Shown here: positions 22,037 through 30,604 of the stretch, one piece after another
Position numbering within the stretch: the stretch's first letter is position 1
Layout of the letters: every line of letters begins with the position of its first letter
Source of the DNA: Bacteriovoracaceae bacterium
Lineage (GTDB): Bacteria; Bdellovibrionota; Bacteriovoracia; Bacteriovoracales; Bacteriovoracaceae
Assembly (NCBI GenBank): GCA_019752535.1
Contig: JAIEMA010000007.1
Location: forward strand, 1-64,000
Length of the DNA: 64,000 bases
Direction: 5' to 3'
Notes under the pieces: generated by a model
The model's input: the letters and a program-made list of their open reading frames with translations, nothing else
What the model was told of the DNA's origin: nothing
Databases searched by the model: none
Position numbers and translations under genes: made by a program

Positions 22037-23887
22037 TTAATGAAGAGCGAGGCTTGAGAGTTCTTGAACCAGGGCTTGAGAGCGGGCCACAAAAGCTTCT
22101 TTGTTATCCAAAGTGAGACCTTCACTTGAAAGAGTCGCTAAATCTTGCACGTGAGTGACAAGCTTCTTGGCGAGATCTTTCTTATCAGACTCCCACATCT
22201 TCCAGGCGTTTTGGACCATCGGATGATTCGGATTAATCACCAATGTTTTCTTCAAAGGCATATTAAAATTCTGGCCCATGGATTTTGTCATCTGCTGAAA
22301 GCGGCGCATTTGCTCATCGACTTTAAAATAGCCTGCAGAAGTAGAGTTCTTAAGACCTTTCACTTCCACATCCAGCTCTTCTGGCTTAGCGGCAAGAGCT
22401 TCCTTAAAGAAGTCACCGATTTTGACATCATCGGCACTCACAGGATCACTTTCAAGCAGGTTTTCAATTTCAGTTTCAACAGTAGAGAACTTAATTTTCT
22501 TCTCATCTTTTGAGTGCATCTCTGCGTGCTGAGTGAAATGCGGATCAATCATTTGATCAAGAGTGATCGCATGAACTCCAACGGCCAGGAGTTGCTTGCG
22601 AAGAGATTCATCACCGGTTTGGGCGTCATGAGTGAGAACCATCTCCTTCATTTTCTCTTTGTACGTTTCAGGAATGGCCGTTTTGTACTCATCAAGAGTG
22701 ACAAGTTTGTTCTCAGAGTTTTTAAACAACACATAGGCTTGGGCGATTTCATCAAACTTTGTATCTGAAACGCAGCCATACTTCACAAACAGAGAGATAT
22801 CTTCCCACACTTGCTCATAGCGCGCGCGATCAGAGTTCGCGAGCTTCTTAATGCCTTCGGCGACTTTCTTGATCACGTAGTTTGAAATTTTCTTCACGTT
22901 CGGATCCCCTTGGAGCGCCGAGCGAGAAACGTTCAGAGGAATATCAGTTGAATCCATTGCTCCTTTAAGGAGTGAGAGGAATTCAGGCAATACGTTTTTG
23001 ACGTTATCAGAGACAAAAACTTGCTTGCAGTAAAGCTTGATGCCGTGATCTTGAATCGGCTTTTGCATGTTCACTTTCGGGAAATAGAGAATCCCTTGAA
23101 GTGTGAAAGGGTGGTCCACATTTAAATGCAACCAGAACAGAGGCTCTGGGTCCATTGGGAAGAGTTTACGGTAGAAATCTTTGTATTCTTGATCCGTGAT
23201 ACTGGCCGCATCTTTTTTCCAAAGCGGAAGTTTCTCGTTAATGACATCAGCCTTAGCGTCTTTGGCTTCAGCATCAAGGATTGAGACATCCCAAGGCATG
23301 AAGTCACAGTAGCGGCGAAGAGTTTCTGAAATCTTCCAGTGGTTCAAGAAATCTTCTGATTCTTTAGAAATTTTAAGTGTGATCGTTGTTCCGGCTTCAG
23401 TGCGCTCTCCTTCATCGAAGGTGTAATCCACATCTCCCGAACAAGTCCACTTCACAGCTTTTGAGCCCGCTTTATAAGAAAGTGAATCGACGGTGACGGT
23501 GTCAGCGACCATGAAAGCGGAGTAGAAACCTAGACCGAATTTTCCAATCACGTCGGCTTCTTGGCCTTGAGCTTTCATTTTTTCCACGAACTCAGCCGCG
23601 CCTGAGAAGGCGAGTTGAGCGAGATATTTCTCGACTTCTTCTTCAGTCATCCCGACGCCGTTATCTTTAAGGGTTACAGTGCCGGCCGATTTATTGACGA
23701 TGACTTCAACTTTACCTTCAGGGGCCTCAGTATTTTCTGTACGAGCAAAAGCGTGGCGCTTAGTGATCGCGTCACAGGCGTTAGAAACCAGCTCGCGCAA
23801 GAAAATATCATGCTCCGAGTAAAGCCATTTTTTGATAATAGGGAAAATGTCTTGGGTTTTAACCGAAATACTACCGGTGCGACTCAT
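22037..23887 (-). CDS. htpG: Chaperone HtpG (Hsp90 family)
   Basis: This 616-residue GHKL ATPase chaperone contains ELVSNACDA, DNGVGM and GKFGLGFYSAF in the N-terminal ATP domain, the middle-domain NVSRSALQ, and a C-terminal dimerisation region containing NPNHPMV. Length is normal. ATG 23887 with GGAGG nine bases upstream is preferred over the in-frame start 13 codons earlier, whose extra residues do not belong to the family. It is convergent with the DksA-type gene at a shared terminator and divergent from the asparaginase-like gene. Confidence 0.95.
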   Translation of the reverse strand: MSRTGSISVKTQDIFPIIKKWLYSEHDIFLRELVSNACDAITKRHAFARTENTEAPEGKVEVIVNKSAGTVTLKDNGVGMTEEEVEKYLAQLAFSGAAEFVEKMKAQGQEADVIGKFGLGFYSAFMVADTVTVDSLSYKAGSKAVKWTCSGDVDYTFDEGERTEAGTTITLKISKESEDFLNHWKISETLRRYCDFMPWDVSILDAEAKDAKADVINEKLPLWKKDAASITDQEYKDFYRKLFPMDPEPLFWLHLNVDHPFTLQGILYFPKVNMQKPIQDHGIKLYCKQVFVSDNVKNVLPEFLSLLKGAMDSTDIPLNVSRSALQGDPNVKKISNYVIKKVAEGIKKLANSDRARYEQVWEDISLFVKYGCVSDTKFDEIAQAYVLFKNSENKLVTLDEYKTAIPETYKEKMKEMVLTHDAQTGDESLRKQLLAVGVHAITLDQMIDPHFTQHAEMHSKDEKKIKFSTVETEIENLLESDPVSADDVKIGDFFKEALAAKPEELDVEVKGLKNSTSAGYFKVDEQMRRFQQMTKSMGQNFNMPLKKTLVINPNHPMVQNAWKMWESDKKDLAKKLVTHVQDLATLSSEGLTLDNKEAFVARSQALVQELSSLALH

Positions 23888-23970
23888 TGGAACCTCCAAA
23901 ACTATGTGATAAATAAGTGAGAACAATATGGAGACGGATGGCCCAGAGTCAAGGGTTCAACGAGAATTTT

Positions 23971-24495
23971 ATGGCATTAAACGACACACGCCCTCTTATC
24001 ATTCTTACGACTGGTGGAACCATTGAGAAAAACTACGATGAGAGCGAAGGCACACTGCAAAATCGCAACACCATGGTGGAAAATAAAATTCTCAAAAAGT
24101 TGCGTCTCCCTTATACAAAAGTTTCCGTCGAATTCCTCATGGCCAAAGACTCACTCGTCATGGATGAACACGATAGAGAATTGATTTGCCAAAAAATTCA
24201 GGAACTCTCTCAGCAGGGGGCTCCGATTGTGGTGATTCACGGAACTGATACGATGGATATCACGGCGAGCTACTGCTTTGAAAATGCGCCAAACATTTCT
24301 GTACCTGTGATTTTTACGGGTGCGATGAAACCTGTGGGATTTGATGATTCTGATGCCGCTCAAAATGTTATTGAAGCGGTGATGGTCGCGCATTTGATAA
24401 AGCCAGGGTATTGGGCCTCTTTCCATAGCCGACTTTTCGAAGTCCCTCATTTTCGCAAAAATCGTCAGAAGGGAACCTTCGAAGCCTTCGAGTGA
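23971..24495 (+). CDS. Short L-asparaginase-like protein (N-terminal domain only)
   Basis: The 174-residue protein has the asparaginase N-domain signatures: LTTGGTIEK with the nucleophilic Thr, VIHGTDTM with the second catalytic Thr-Asp, and FTGAMKP. Bacterial type I/II asparaginases are about 330 residues with a C-terminal domain that completes the active site of the neighbouring subunit; here the protein ends after the first domain. ATG 23971 (MALNDTRP) is the likely start; the frame extends upstream to 23917. Short single-domain members are known in the superfamily, so it need not be broken, but asparaginase activity is unproven. Confidence 0.72.
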   Translation: MALNDTRPLIILTTGGTIEKNYDESEGTLQNRNTMVENKILKKLRLPYTKVSVEFLMAKDSLVMDEHDRELICQKIQELSQQGAPIVVIHGTDTMDITASYCFENAPNISVPVIFTGAMKPVGFDDSDAAQNVIEAVMVAHLIKPGYWASFHSRLFEVPHFRKNRQKGTFEAFE

Positions 24496-24551
24496 GGTAA
24501 AAGCTGGGCACTTTACTCAACTTTTCTTCTTTGAGCTCAATGTATCTTCAA

Positions 24552-24567
24552 TGATTTAGCCCTATAA
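24552..24567 (+). repeat. Direct repeat unit 1 (TGATTTAGCCC-ATAA)
   Basis: TGATTTAGCCCTATAA recurs with one mismatch at 24621-24636. The repeats are 69 bases apart in the gap before the Cys-rich lipoprotein gene, and each ends in a -10-like sequence (TATAAT at 24563-24568 here). Confidence 0.45.
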
Positions 24568-24608
24568 TCCGGCCAAATCTTCATCCCCCCTTAGAATACT
24601 CTAAAGGC

Positions 24609-24636
24609 TAAAAGTCTCAGTGATTTAGCCCGATAA
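24609..24636 (+). promoter_or_regulatory. Possible sigma-28 (FliA)-type promoter; contains direct repeat unit 2
   Basis: TAAA (24609-24612), 16 bases, then CCCGATAA (24629-24636) resembles the FliA consensus TAAA-N15-GCCGATAA. The -10 overlaps the second copy of the TGATTTAGCCC-ATAA repeat (24621-24636). FliA promoters drive attack-phase genes in Bdellovibrio. The spacing is one base too long and the first -10 base differs, so this is tentative. Confidence 0.35.
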
Positions 24637-24657
24637 GATTCCAAGAGGGAGACTCTT

Positions 24658-26649
24658 TTGCGCTACTTGAATCAAATTTCTAAACACGGCTCAATCATGT
24701 TGGCGATGATGCTGACATTGACGTCGTGTATGGAACAAGTGCCCAAGAGAGAGTTGGCCTCAGCTCCGATTGTGAATGGACCAACAGGTGGCAGTTCGGG
24801 TGGAGTGGGTGCAACAACTTCAGGAACAACTGGTGGATCAGGTTCAACTGCAGTTCCTCCGAAAGTTGAAATTCGAAATCTCGTTGAACCAAAAATTACG
24901 ACTGCAGATTATCCCTCATACTTCTCGGGCACCGGTCTCTCGGGTGCAGGCTCGTACGTAAGAAAGCTCACACTCCCACAAAACTATCAAGGTCTCTTGT
25001 ATCTCGGTGGTATTAACATCAACTCTCTGGCCGGCCGCTTTGTGAAAGTGCGTTTCACGTTTGGTGTCTCGAAAGAGCAAGTCACTGTTCCGGCCACTGT
25101 GGCCCGCGCCCCAGGTATCACTCCGAATACAGAGATTGATGTCGTGGTGATGGATTTGCGCCAAAAACCATTTAATACTCAACGATTGATTTACGACCTT
25201 TATGATTACCGTGACTACTCTGATCCTGATAATGATCCAGTAGAAACAAACCGTGACCCCAATCTTTATTGTCGCGCTCTTCGTTTGCAAGATGACCCGA
25301 CATTTAATGGTCAGGGGCTTTGTGATTCTTTAGCTGCTGATGGTGTGACGCCTTTAAGTGAGAAGTGTCTTTATACTTACGCCAAAGTGGTTGATCGCGC
25401 TTTAGTTCGAGTCAATGGTGCAGTGGAGACAGCAGTCTATCCTTCTCTTCCTCAATTAGATTTAACCAGTGGCAAACTTGGTTATTATAATCAATCAACA
25501 GACACATTACTCAATCGCTGTCTTCCTGATAAAACACTTTCCACTGTCACTACCATTGTCACCGGAATGTCGAATGCGACGTCGGCCACGGGAGTACAAA
25601 ACTTATCCTTCTCTCTATTTGGTCAAGCTGGAACTCTTGAACAAAGAAATGCAAGCAATGCCACCATCTATTCTCAAGGTGTGAAATATTATGGCCCATT
25701 TAAGGCCATCAACGCCAACAATTGGGAGATCACTGGAGATGCGGCTTTTGGTGTAAACGGTCTCTTTGAATTCACTCCGCTCTATCCAGCAGGAGCGACG
25801 TTTGGTGATAAGCTCGATGCCATGCACTTGCATCGCTCAAAAATGTTCCCACGCTTCAGCTATATGGATTTGAATCTTGGTGTGAATTATCTTAAAACAG
25901 ATATTCTCTCTCTCGATACCAAGACGCCAACCACTCAACCAGTCTCTGGCCCAACTGAGCTCGTTGATGGCTGTAATATCCGTGCGCAGAGTGTGAATTA
26001 TCAAGGCAATCATGTGGGCTCATGTAATGCCACAGGTAAAATTGAAATTTTAGCGACTAATGATGATGGGACAGACATTGTCATGGCCGAAACCAAAGAC
26101 GTCATTCTGCAACTTGTGCGTGCGACTCAAATTTCGGGTGAAGGTAATGAGTATCTTTATGGAAATTTTAAAACGTGTAGTAATTCAAATCAGTGTGCAA
26201 GTGGAGAGTGTTGCTACAACTCTCGCTGTTGGAATAACGAGCTTGTCAGTCAGTGTGTAGAGCAAGCCACGCAGGTGGGGAATCTTCCTGTGGGCTCAAC
26301 TTGTTCATCTGACTTTGAATGTTCAAGTCTTTGCTGTGATCTTTCAAAAGGCAAATGCGGCGTTCATGATAATAAACTCTCACCTCCAGTGCTTTGTAAT
26401 AAGCCTTATGGACAGTTCTGTTTAGCCAAAGAGTGGTGTCAGAAATCCAATGTGACTAATTGCTATATTGTGAAAACCGGCACGGATCCTCAAGGCAATG
26501 TGACTTGTGCTAAGCGCTGTTATAACTCTCAGGAGTTTGGTGACTGCCGCACGGGAGTCTGTCAGCCCCCTCCAGCAGGTTTAAATCCTGACTTCGATCC
26601 TTCGGATCCAGCGGCTTGTGATGAAGCCCAAGATCCTCCTAATCTCTAG
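24658..26649 (+). CDS. Large Cys-rich lipoprotein
   Basis: The 663-residue product starts at TTG 24658 (GAGGGAG eight bases upstream). A signal peptide ends in TLTSC with the lipidated Cys at residue 24. A Gly/Ser/Thr linker (about 42-68) leads to a beta-rich region (about 70-500). The C-terminal 150 residues contain two dickkopf-N-like disulfide modules (CSNSNQCASGECCYNSRCW and CSSDFECSSLCCDLSKGKC) and a further Cys cluster. Such modules are known from extracellular proteins of delta-type bacteria. A surface or adhesin role is inference. A possible sigma-28 promoter precedes it. Confidence 0.65.
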   Translation: MRYLNQISKHGSIMLAMMLTLTSCMEQVPKRELASAPIVNGPTGGSSGGVGATTSGTTGGSGSTAVPPKVEIRNLVEPKITTADYPSYFSGTGLSGAGSYVRKLTLPQNYQGLLYLGGININSLAGRFVKVRFTFGVSKEQVTVPATVARAPGITPNTEIDVVVMDLRQKPFNTQRLIYDLYDYRDYSDPDNDPVETNRDPNLYCRALRLQDDPTFNGQGLCDSLAADGVTPLSEKCLYTYAKVVDRALVRVNGAVETAVYPSLPQLDLTSGKLGYYNQSTDTLLNRCLPDKTLSTVTTIVTGMSNATSATGVQNLSFSLFGQAGTLEQRNASNATIYSQGVKYYGPFKAINANNWEITGDAAFGVNGLFEFTPLYPAGATFGDKLDAMHLHRSKMFPRFSYMDLNLGVNYLKTDILSLDTKTPTTQPVSGPTELVDGCNIRAQSVNYQGNHVGSCNATGKIEILATNDDGTDIVMAETKDVILQLVRATQISGEGNEYLYGNFKTCSNSNQCASGECCYNSRCWNNELVSQCVEQATQVGNLPVGSTCSSDFECSSLCCDLSKGKCGVHDNKLSPPVLCNKPYGQFCLAKEWCQKSNVTNCYIVKTGTDPQGNVTCAKRCYNSQEFGDCRTGVCQPPPAGLNPDFDPSDPAACDEAQDPPNL

Positions 26650-26682
26650 CCTAGAGAGTCTTCTCGGGCCATAATAGCAGCC

Positions 26683-27111
26683 ATGTTGCCAGAACTTAAA
26701 GATTGTCATTTAGACCATGTCGCTATTGCCGTGAGCTCCATAGAAGCTCGTATAAAAGTGTGGCAGGATTTGGGCTTTGTCTTCTCTCCTGAGCGTGAAA
26801 TCGTTCAAGAGCAGGGAGTAAAGACGGCTTTTGCTCCCATCGATGTGCATGGGCATATCGAGCTTCTTGAGCCTTTAAATGCTGAATCAGCGATTGGAAA
26901 ATTTATTGCTCAAAAAGGTGAGGGCATTCATCACTTGTGCTTTAAAGTTTCTGACGTCAAAGCGAAACAAATGGAGATGCAGGCCCAAGGATATAAATTT
27001 ATTTATTCAGAACCTAAGCTTGGAGCTGGGGGATGTTTGGTGAATTTTATTCACCCAAAATCAACTGGCGGAGTACTCATAGAAATTTCTAGTGGAAGAG
27101 ATCACGCATGA
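26683..27111 (+). CDS. mce: Methylmalonyl-CoA epimerase
   Basis: This 142-residue vicinal oxygen chelate protein interconverts the (R) and (S) forms of methylmalonyl-CoA in propionyl-CoA breakdown. Signatures seen: LDHVAIAVSSIE at the N-terminus (metal His), VHGHIELLEP (metal site), GEGIHHLCFKV (metal His) and VLIEISS at the end (metal Glu). Length is normal. It overlaps the rhomboid-like gene by 4 bases (ATGA). No mutase gene is nearby. Confidence 0.88.
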   Translation: MLPELKDCHLDHVAIAVSSIEARIKVWQDLGFVFSPEREIVQEQGVKTAFAPIDVHGHIELLEPLNAESAIGKFIAQKGEGIHHLCFKVSDVKAKQMEMQAQGYKFIYSEPKLGAGGCLVNFIHPKSTGGVLIEISSGRDHA

Positions 27112-27827
27112 ACTATCAAGCCCCACCACTTTCTCGAGTGAATAAAATTCTTCTGATCGTCATTGTGGCATTTTTTATTCTTCACTCTCTAGGTCACGCT
27201 CTGGGGGCTTTCTCCCTTGTTCAATGGTTTGGCCTTGTCCCGGGCTCTACTTTTCCTCTCAGGCTTTACACGCTTCTCACTTATCCTTGGGTTGAGACTC
27301 ATCTCATGTCAGTGCTCTTTAATGGTCTTGCTCTTTGGTTTCTGGGCTCTGAGCTTGAGCGCCAATGGGGAGAGAAGATTTATTTAAAATTTCTTTTTGC
27401 GAGCATCTTTCTCGCTGGCGTTCTCTATCTCTTGATCGCTGCTGTGATTCTAAGAGGCACGTGGCTGGGTGGAGGAGTTTTGATCGGCACGGCCGGATTC
27501 ACTTATTCACTGACTGCTGCCTATGCCACACTTTATCCTGACCGTGAGTTTTTGATGATGTTTGCCTTTCCCGTCAAGGCCAAGTGGTTTTGTTTAATTA
27601 TGGCCGGGGTAGAGCTTTATCTGGGTGTCTTTTCTGGGAATCCCGCTTCTTGGGGACATCTCTTTGCGATGCTATTTGGCTTTCTGCTTATTCGCTATCA
27701 AACCACCCCATTTTTGGTTTGGTGGTTTAAAGGAAATCAGGGCTCAGCTCAGAAGAAAAGTCGTAACGCGAGTCATCTAAAACTTGTCAAAAAAGATGAT
27801 GAGAATAAACCGACTCATTGGCACTAA
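27108..27827 (+). CDS. Rhomboid-fold membrane protein lacking the catalytic serine
   Basis: The 239-residue protein has six hydrophobic segments and the rhomboid pattern: the TM2 H-x-x-x-x-x-x-N (HLMSVLFNGLALWFLGSELE), a TM4 GTAGF where active proteases have GxSG, and a TM6 His (WGHLFAMLFGFL). The nucleophilic Ser is replaced by Ala, so it cannot be a normal serine protease; a DUF/Der1-like or iRhom-like role in binding membrane proteins is possible. The C-terminus is a basic cytoplasmic tail. It is translationally coupled to methylmalonyl-CoA epimerase. Confidence 0.75.
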   Translation: MNYQAPPLSRVNKILLIVIVAFFILHSLGHALGAFSLVQWFGLVPGSTFPLRLYTLLTYPWVETHLMSVLFNGLALWFLGSELERQWGEKIYLKFLFASIFLAGVLYLLIAAVILRGTWLGGGVLIGTAGFTYSLTAAYATLYPDREFLMMFAFPVKAKWFCLIMAGVELYLGVFSGNPASWGHLFAMLFGFLLIRYQTTPFLVWWFKGNQGSAQKKSRNASHLKLVKKDDENKPTHWH

Positions 27828-27889
27828 GCGTTGAGGTAGACAGCCTTTCGCGGAACTGTTAATTTGTGCCATCAAATGTGAGGTATTTC

Positions 27890-28063
27890 ATGAAATTACG
27901 CCAGGCCCTTGAAGAAAAATTGCTCGATGTCCGTCTTCGTGACCGTCTTCTTGCTGAGAACAAAATCTCAAAAGAAGAAATTGAAAAGATGAAGAAGAAT
28001 CTTCCAGATGATGCTGATAGAGCTGTTGCGCTTGAGTCAGATGCGCCTTCGACACGTCAGTAA
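27890..28063 (+). CDS. Small charged helical protein
   Basis: The 57-residue product is almost entirely helical and highly charged (KLRQALEEKLLDVRLRDRLLAEN is the pattern at the start, read as two half-helices) and ends in an acidic, disordered tail. ATG 27890 has GAGG eight bases upstream. It follows the rhomboid-like gene after 62 bases and meets the convergent FliL-like gene after 3 bases. No family recognised; moderately likely to be real because of its ribosome binding site and coding-like composition. Confidence 0.5.
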   Translation: MKLRQALEEKLLDVRLRDRLLAENKISKEEIEKMKKNLPDDADRAVALESDAPSTRQ

Positions 28064-28066
28064 TTT

Positions 28067-28522
28067 CTACTGTACGACAAATTTAGCGAAATAGATTTTT
28101 TTCACCACCGGAGCCCCTAGGGCTTCGTTGGTGGCTTTTTTGAGTCTTGTCTCAAGCAGAATTTTTCCAGTAATCGAAGTCAAATCGTCCGGAGTCATCC
28201 CCCCGGCAATCTCGATGAGCTTCGTTTTAAATAAATACTCTCTCTCTTTAATGACTGCGAGATCGCCTTCTTTGAAAGGTAAAATACCCATATCAATATC
28301 TAAGTAACGAAGACGCGAGCCTTCTGAGTAGAGATTCACAATCATTTTTTTGATCTCAAAGGGCTTGATTTGATTTTCAAGTTCGGCCGTTTGAATCAGG
28401 CTGGCTTCTTCACTTTTTTGATCGGTGGGCGGGCGCTTGATGCCATTGTGGGCATAAAAAACTAAACCAGCCGCAAGGATGGCAACTGCTCCGTTGGCGC
28501 CTAAGAGAATTTTATCAAACAT
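28067..28522 (-). CDS. FliL-family protein, outside a flagellar operon
   Basis: The 151-residue protein has one N-terminal membrane segment (GANGAVAILAAGLVFYA), a linker, and a periplasmic domain of FliL type: NLYSEGSRLRYLDIDMGI, REYLFKTKLIEI, ending in KIYFAKFVVQ, the family's terminal strand. FliL surrounds the flagellar stator and supports torque. ATG 28522 (MFDKILLG) is preferred; in-frame ATGs at 28534 and 28561 would place the start inside the large hairpin at 28527-28570. It lies downstream of ald, not with flagellar genes, so it is probably a paralogue. Confidence 0.7.
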   Translation of the reverse strand: MFDKILLGANGAVAILAAGLVFYAHNGIKRPPTDQKSEEASLIQTAELENQIKPFEIKKMIVNLYSEGSRLRYLDIDMGILPFKEGDLAVIKEREYLFKTKLIEIAGGMTPDDLTSITGKILLETRLKKATNEALGAPVVKKIYFAKFVVQ

Positions 28523-28526
28523 TGGA

Positions 28527-28570
28527 TTTCCGGTCATGGTGATATGATAGCACATCACCATGACCGGAAA
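28527..28570. other. Perfect 17-bp inverted repeat between ald and the FliL-like gene
   Basis: TTTCCGGTCATGGTGAT (28527-28543) and its exact complement (28554-28570) flank a 10-base loop. It starts 4 bases past the ald stop. On the minus strand it has no following T run, so it is not a standard intrinsic terminator. Its 3' arm ends 5 bases from the FliL-like ATG and covers the ribosome binding region. It may stabilise the ald mRNA end and restrict FliL-like translation. Confidence 0.8.
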
Positions 28571-28573
28571 AGA

Positions 28574-29692
28574 CTAAAGATACTTATCTAGTGAAAGCGG
28601 AGTGTAAGGAAGGTCTAGGTCACGGGCCACTTGCTCATAAACCAGCTTACCCTTGTAGATATTAACCCCAAGGCGCAATGGTTTATCTTTCATAATGGCC
28701 TTATCCACACCCATTCCAGCGATCATACGAGCGTACTTAAGGGTCACGTTCGTGAGGGCAAAAGTTGACGTACGAGCTACGGCACCAGGCATATTGGCGA
28801 CACAGTAATGAACCACTCCATCCACCATAAATGTCGGATTTTCGTGAGTCGTTGGCTTACAAGTTTCGATACAGCCACCTTGGTCAACGGCGATATCGAC
28901 AACGACTGAGCCCTTCTGCATTTTAGAAATCATCTCGCGAGTCACGAGCTTCGGAGCTTTAGCACCCGGAACAAGAACCGCCCCGATCACAAGGTCAGAA
29001 TTCACAACTGAATCTTCGATGTTTTGAGCGTTAGAGAAAATGGTGTTCACTTTATTTTCAAACAACTGATCAAGCTCTGCTAAGCGCTTAGTAGAAAGAT
29101 CAATCAACGTGACATCAGCACCCATGCCCACGGCCATTTGAGCCGCATTTGTTCCAGCAATACCGCAACCAATGATTGTGACTTTGGCACGACGAACACC
29201 TGGAACGCCGCCCATCAATATGCCCTTACCGCCTTTGTCGAGTTGCAAGTAAGTCGCTCCCACTTGAACAGACATGCGTCCAGCGACTTCAGACATCGGC
29301 ACAAGAAGTGGAAGAGAGTTGTCTTCCAATTGAATCGTCTCGTAAGCGATACAAGTCGCGCCAGATTTCATCAAACCTTCTGTTTGTGGCTTATCAGCAG
29401 CAAGGTGCAAATAGGTGTAGAGAATGTGGTGAGGCTTCAAGAGAGCGATCTCATTTGGTTGAGGCTCTTTGACTTTAATGATCATCTCACCCGTCGCGAA
29501 GCAATCTTCAAGAGTGTTCAAAATTTTTGCACCGGCTTTGATATATTCTTCATCACTGATGCCAATACCAGCGCCGCCGTTTTTTTGAACGAACACTTCA
29601 TGACCATCGGCCACTAATTGACGAACGCCACCAGGGACGATCGCAATACGGTTTTCGTTATTTTTAATTTCTTTTGGGATAGCAATTTTCAT
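28574..29692 (-). CDS. ald: Alanine dehydrogenase
   Basis: Ald reversibly deaminates L-alanine to pyruvate with NAD. The 372 residues show MKIAIPKEIKNNENR at the start, MIIKVKEPQ with the substrate-binding Lys, LHLAAD with the catalytic His, VTIIGCGIAG for NAD binding and DQGG with VANMPGAV downstream. Length is normal. A strong hairpin follows the stop. For a predator living on prey amino acids, alanine catabolism is a likely energy source (inference). Confidence 0.95.
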   Translation of the reverse strand: MKIAIPKEIKNNENRIAIVPGGVRQLVADGHEVFVQKNGGAGIGISDEEYIKAGAKILNTLEDCFATGEMIIKVKEPQPNEIALLKPHHILYTYLHLAADKPQTEGLMKSGATCIAYETIQLEDNSLPLLVPMSEVAGRMSVQVGATYLQLDKGGKGILMGGVPGVRRAKVTIIGCGIAGTNAAQMAVGMGADVTLIDLSTKRLAELDQLFENKVNTIFSNAQNIEDSVVNSDLVIGAVLVPGAKAPKLVTREMISKMQKGSVVVDIAVDQGGCIETCKPTTHENPTFMVDGVVHYCVANMPGAVARTSTFALTNVTLKYARMIAGMGVDKAIMKDKPLRLGVNIYKGKLVYEQVARDLDLPYTPLSLDKYL

Positions 29693-29770
29693 GGAGAAAC
29701 TCCTTAAAAGAGGACTGAATAAATTTGGGGTAGTGTACCTTTGGTAAGGCCCGGAAATCCAGGGGGTGTG

Positions 29771-30583
29771 TTAGGAATACCTGAGTTGATCCCCATCTTT
29801 TAGCGGACGAGCAGTTTTAAACCCGTCTTTTAGGAGAGTGTGTGTCAATTCTTCATGGTCCCACTCATGGCCCATGTGAATCAGGCCTGCATTTTGGGGA
29901 GCGATGGCCTCAAGAAACACACGTGTTTGCTCATAGCCCATGTGGGTGTCGTGGCGGCCAGGTTTTACGCAATCTATTATGAGCCACTCAAGACTTGAGG
30001 CTTTTAAATCCCTCACGACTTCTTCTGCAATTGAGTGACAGTCCGTGAGATAGGCAAGAGAGCCATGTTTAAAAGCGGAAGTCTGAACATAGCCATGGGG
30101 AAGTGAGAAGAGTGTAAAATCCTCTTGGGCGATTTGAATTTGATTGGAATGAAAAATTTGCAAATCTAGCTCTGGGATTCCCCCACCAATCACTGGACGC
30201 TCGGCATGATAGAGGCGATGTCTATCAAAAATATAATCAAACTTTCGTTTTAATGAATGAGCCGTCTCTTCGGAGCAGTGAACAGGGAGAGAACTTTTTT
30301 GATGAAAGCAGTAGGGCCTTAAGTCATCTATGCCGTGAGTATGATCAGCATGATCGTGAGTGATAAAGACAGCATCTACGCGTTGCACATTGTGAGTGAG
30401 CAACTGAGTTCGCACATCAGGTGTCGCATCAACTAAAATATTTTTTTTATTTTTTGTCTCAAGAAAAACTGATGATCTCAGTCTCTTATTACTTGGATTC
30501 GTTGATTGGCAAATACGGCACTTGCACCCTAAAATAGGGACTCCAGTGCTGGTACCAGATCCAAGTACGGTCAACGTGTTCAT
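29771..30583 (-). CDS. Metallo-beta-lactamase-fold hydrolase, PhnP-like
   Basis: The 270-residue protein has the MBL motif THDHADHTHG near residue 77, GSGTSTGVPILGC at the N-terminus with two downstream Cys (CKCRIC) forming the structural zinc site seen in PhnP-type phosphodiesterases, a mid-chain LTDCHS and a final HMGHEWDHEEL. PhnP opens cyclic ribose 1,2-phosphates; relatives act on other phosphodiesters. No phn genes are around, so the substrate is unknown. It diverges from the M16 peptidase genes, 21 bases away. Confidence 0.8.
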   Translation of the reverse strand: MNTLTVLGSGTSTGVPILGCKCRICQSTNPSNKRLRSSVFLETKNKKNILVDATPDVRTQLLTHNVQRVDAVFITHDHADHTHGIDDLRPYCFHQKSSLPVHCSEETAHSLKRKFDYIFDRHRLYHAERPVIGGGIPELDLQIFHSNQIQIAQEDFTLFSLPHGYVQTSAFKHGSLAYLTDCHSIAEEVVRDLKASSLEWLIIDCVKPGRHDTHMGYEQTRVFLEAIAPQNAGLIHMGHEWDHEELTHTLLKDGFKTARPLKDGDQLRYS

Positions 30584-30604
30584 CCAATTATCATAAGGGT
30601 TTTC

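Noticed and set aside
28527-28570. Ordinary intrinsic terminator of ald
   Set aside because: There is no T run after the stem on the minus strand; on the plus strand it reads into ald, not out of a gene.
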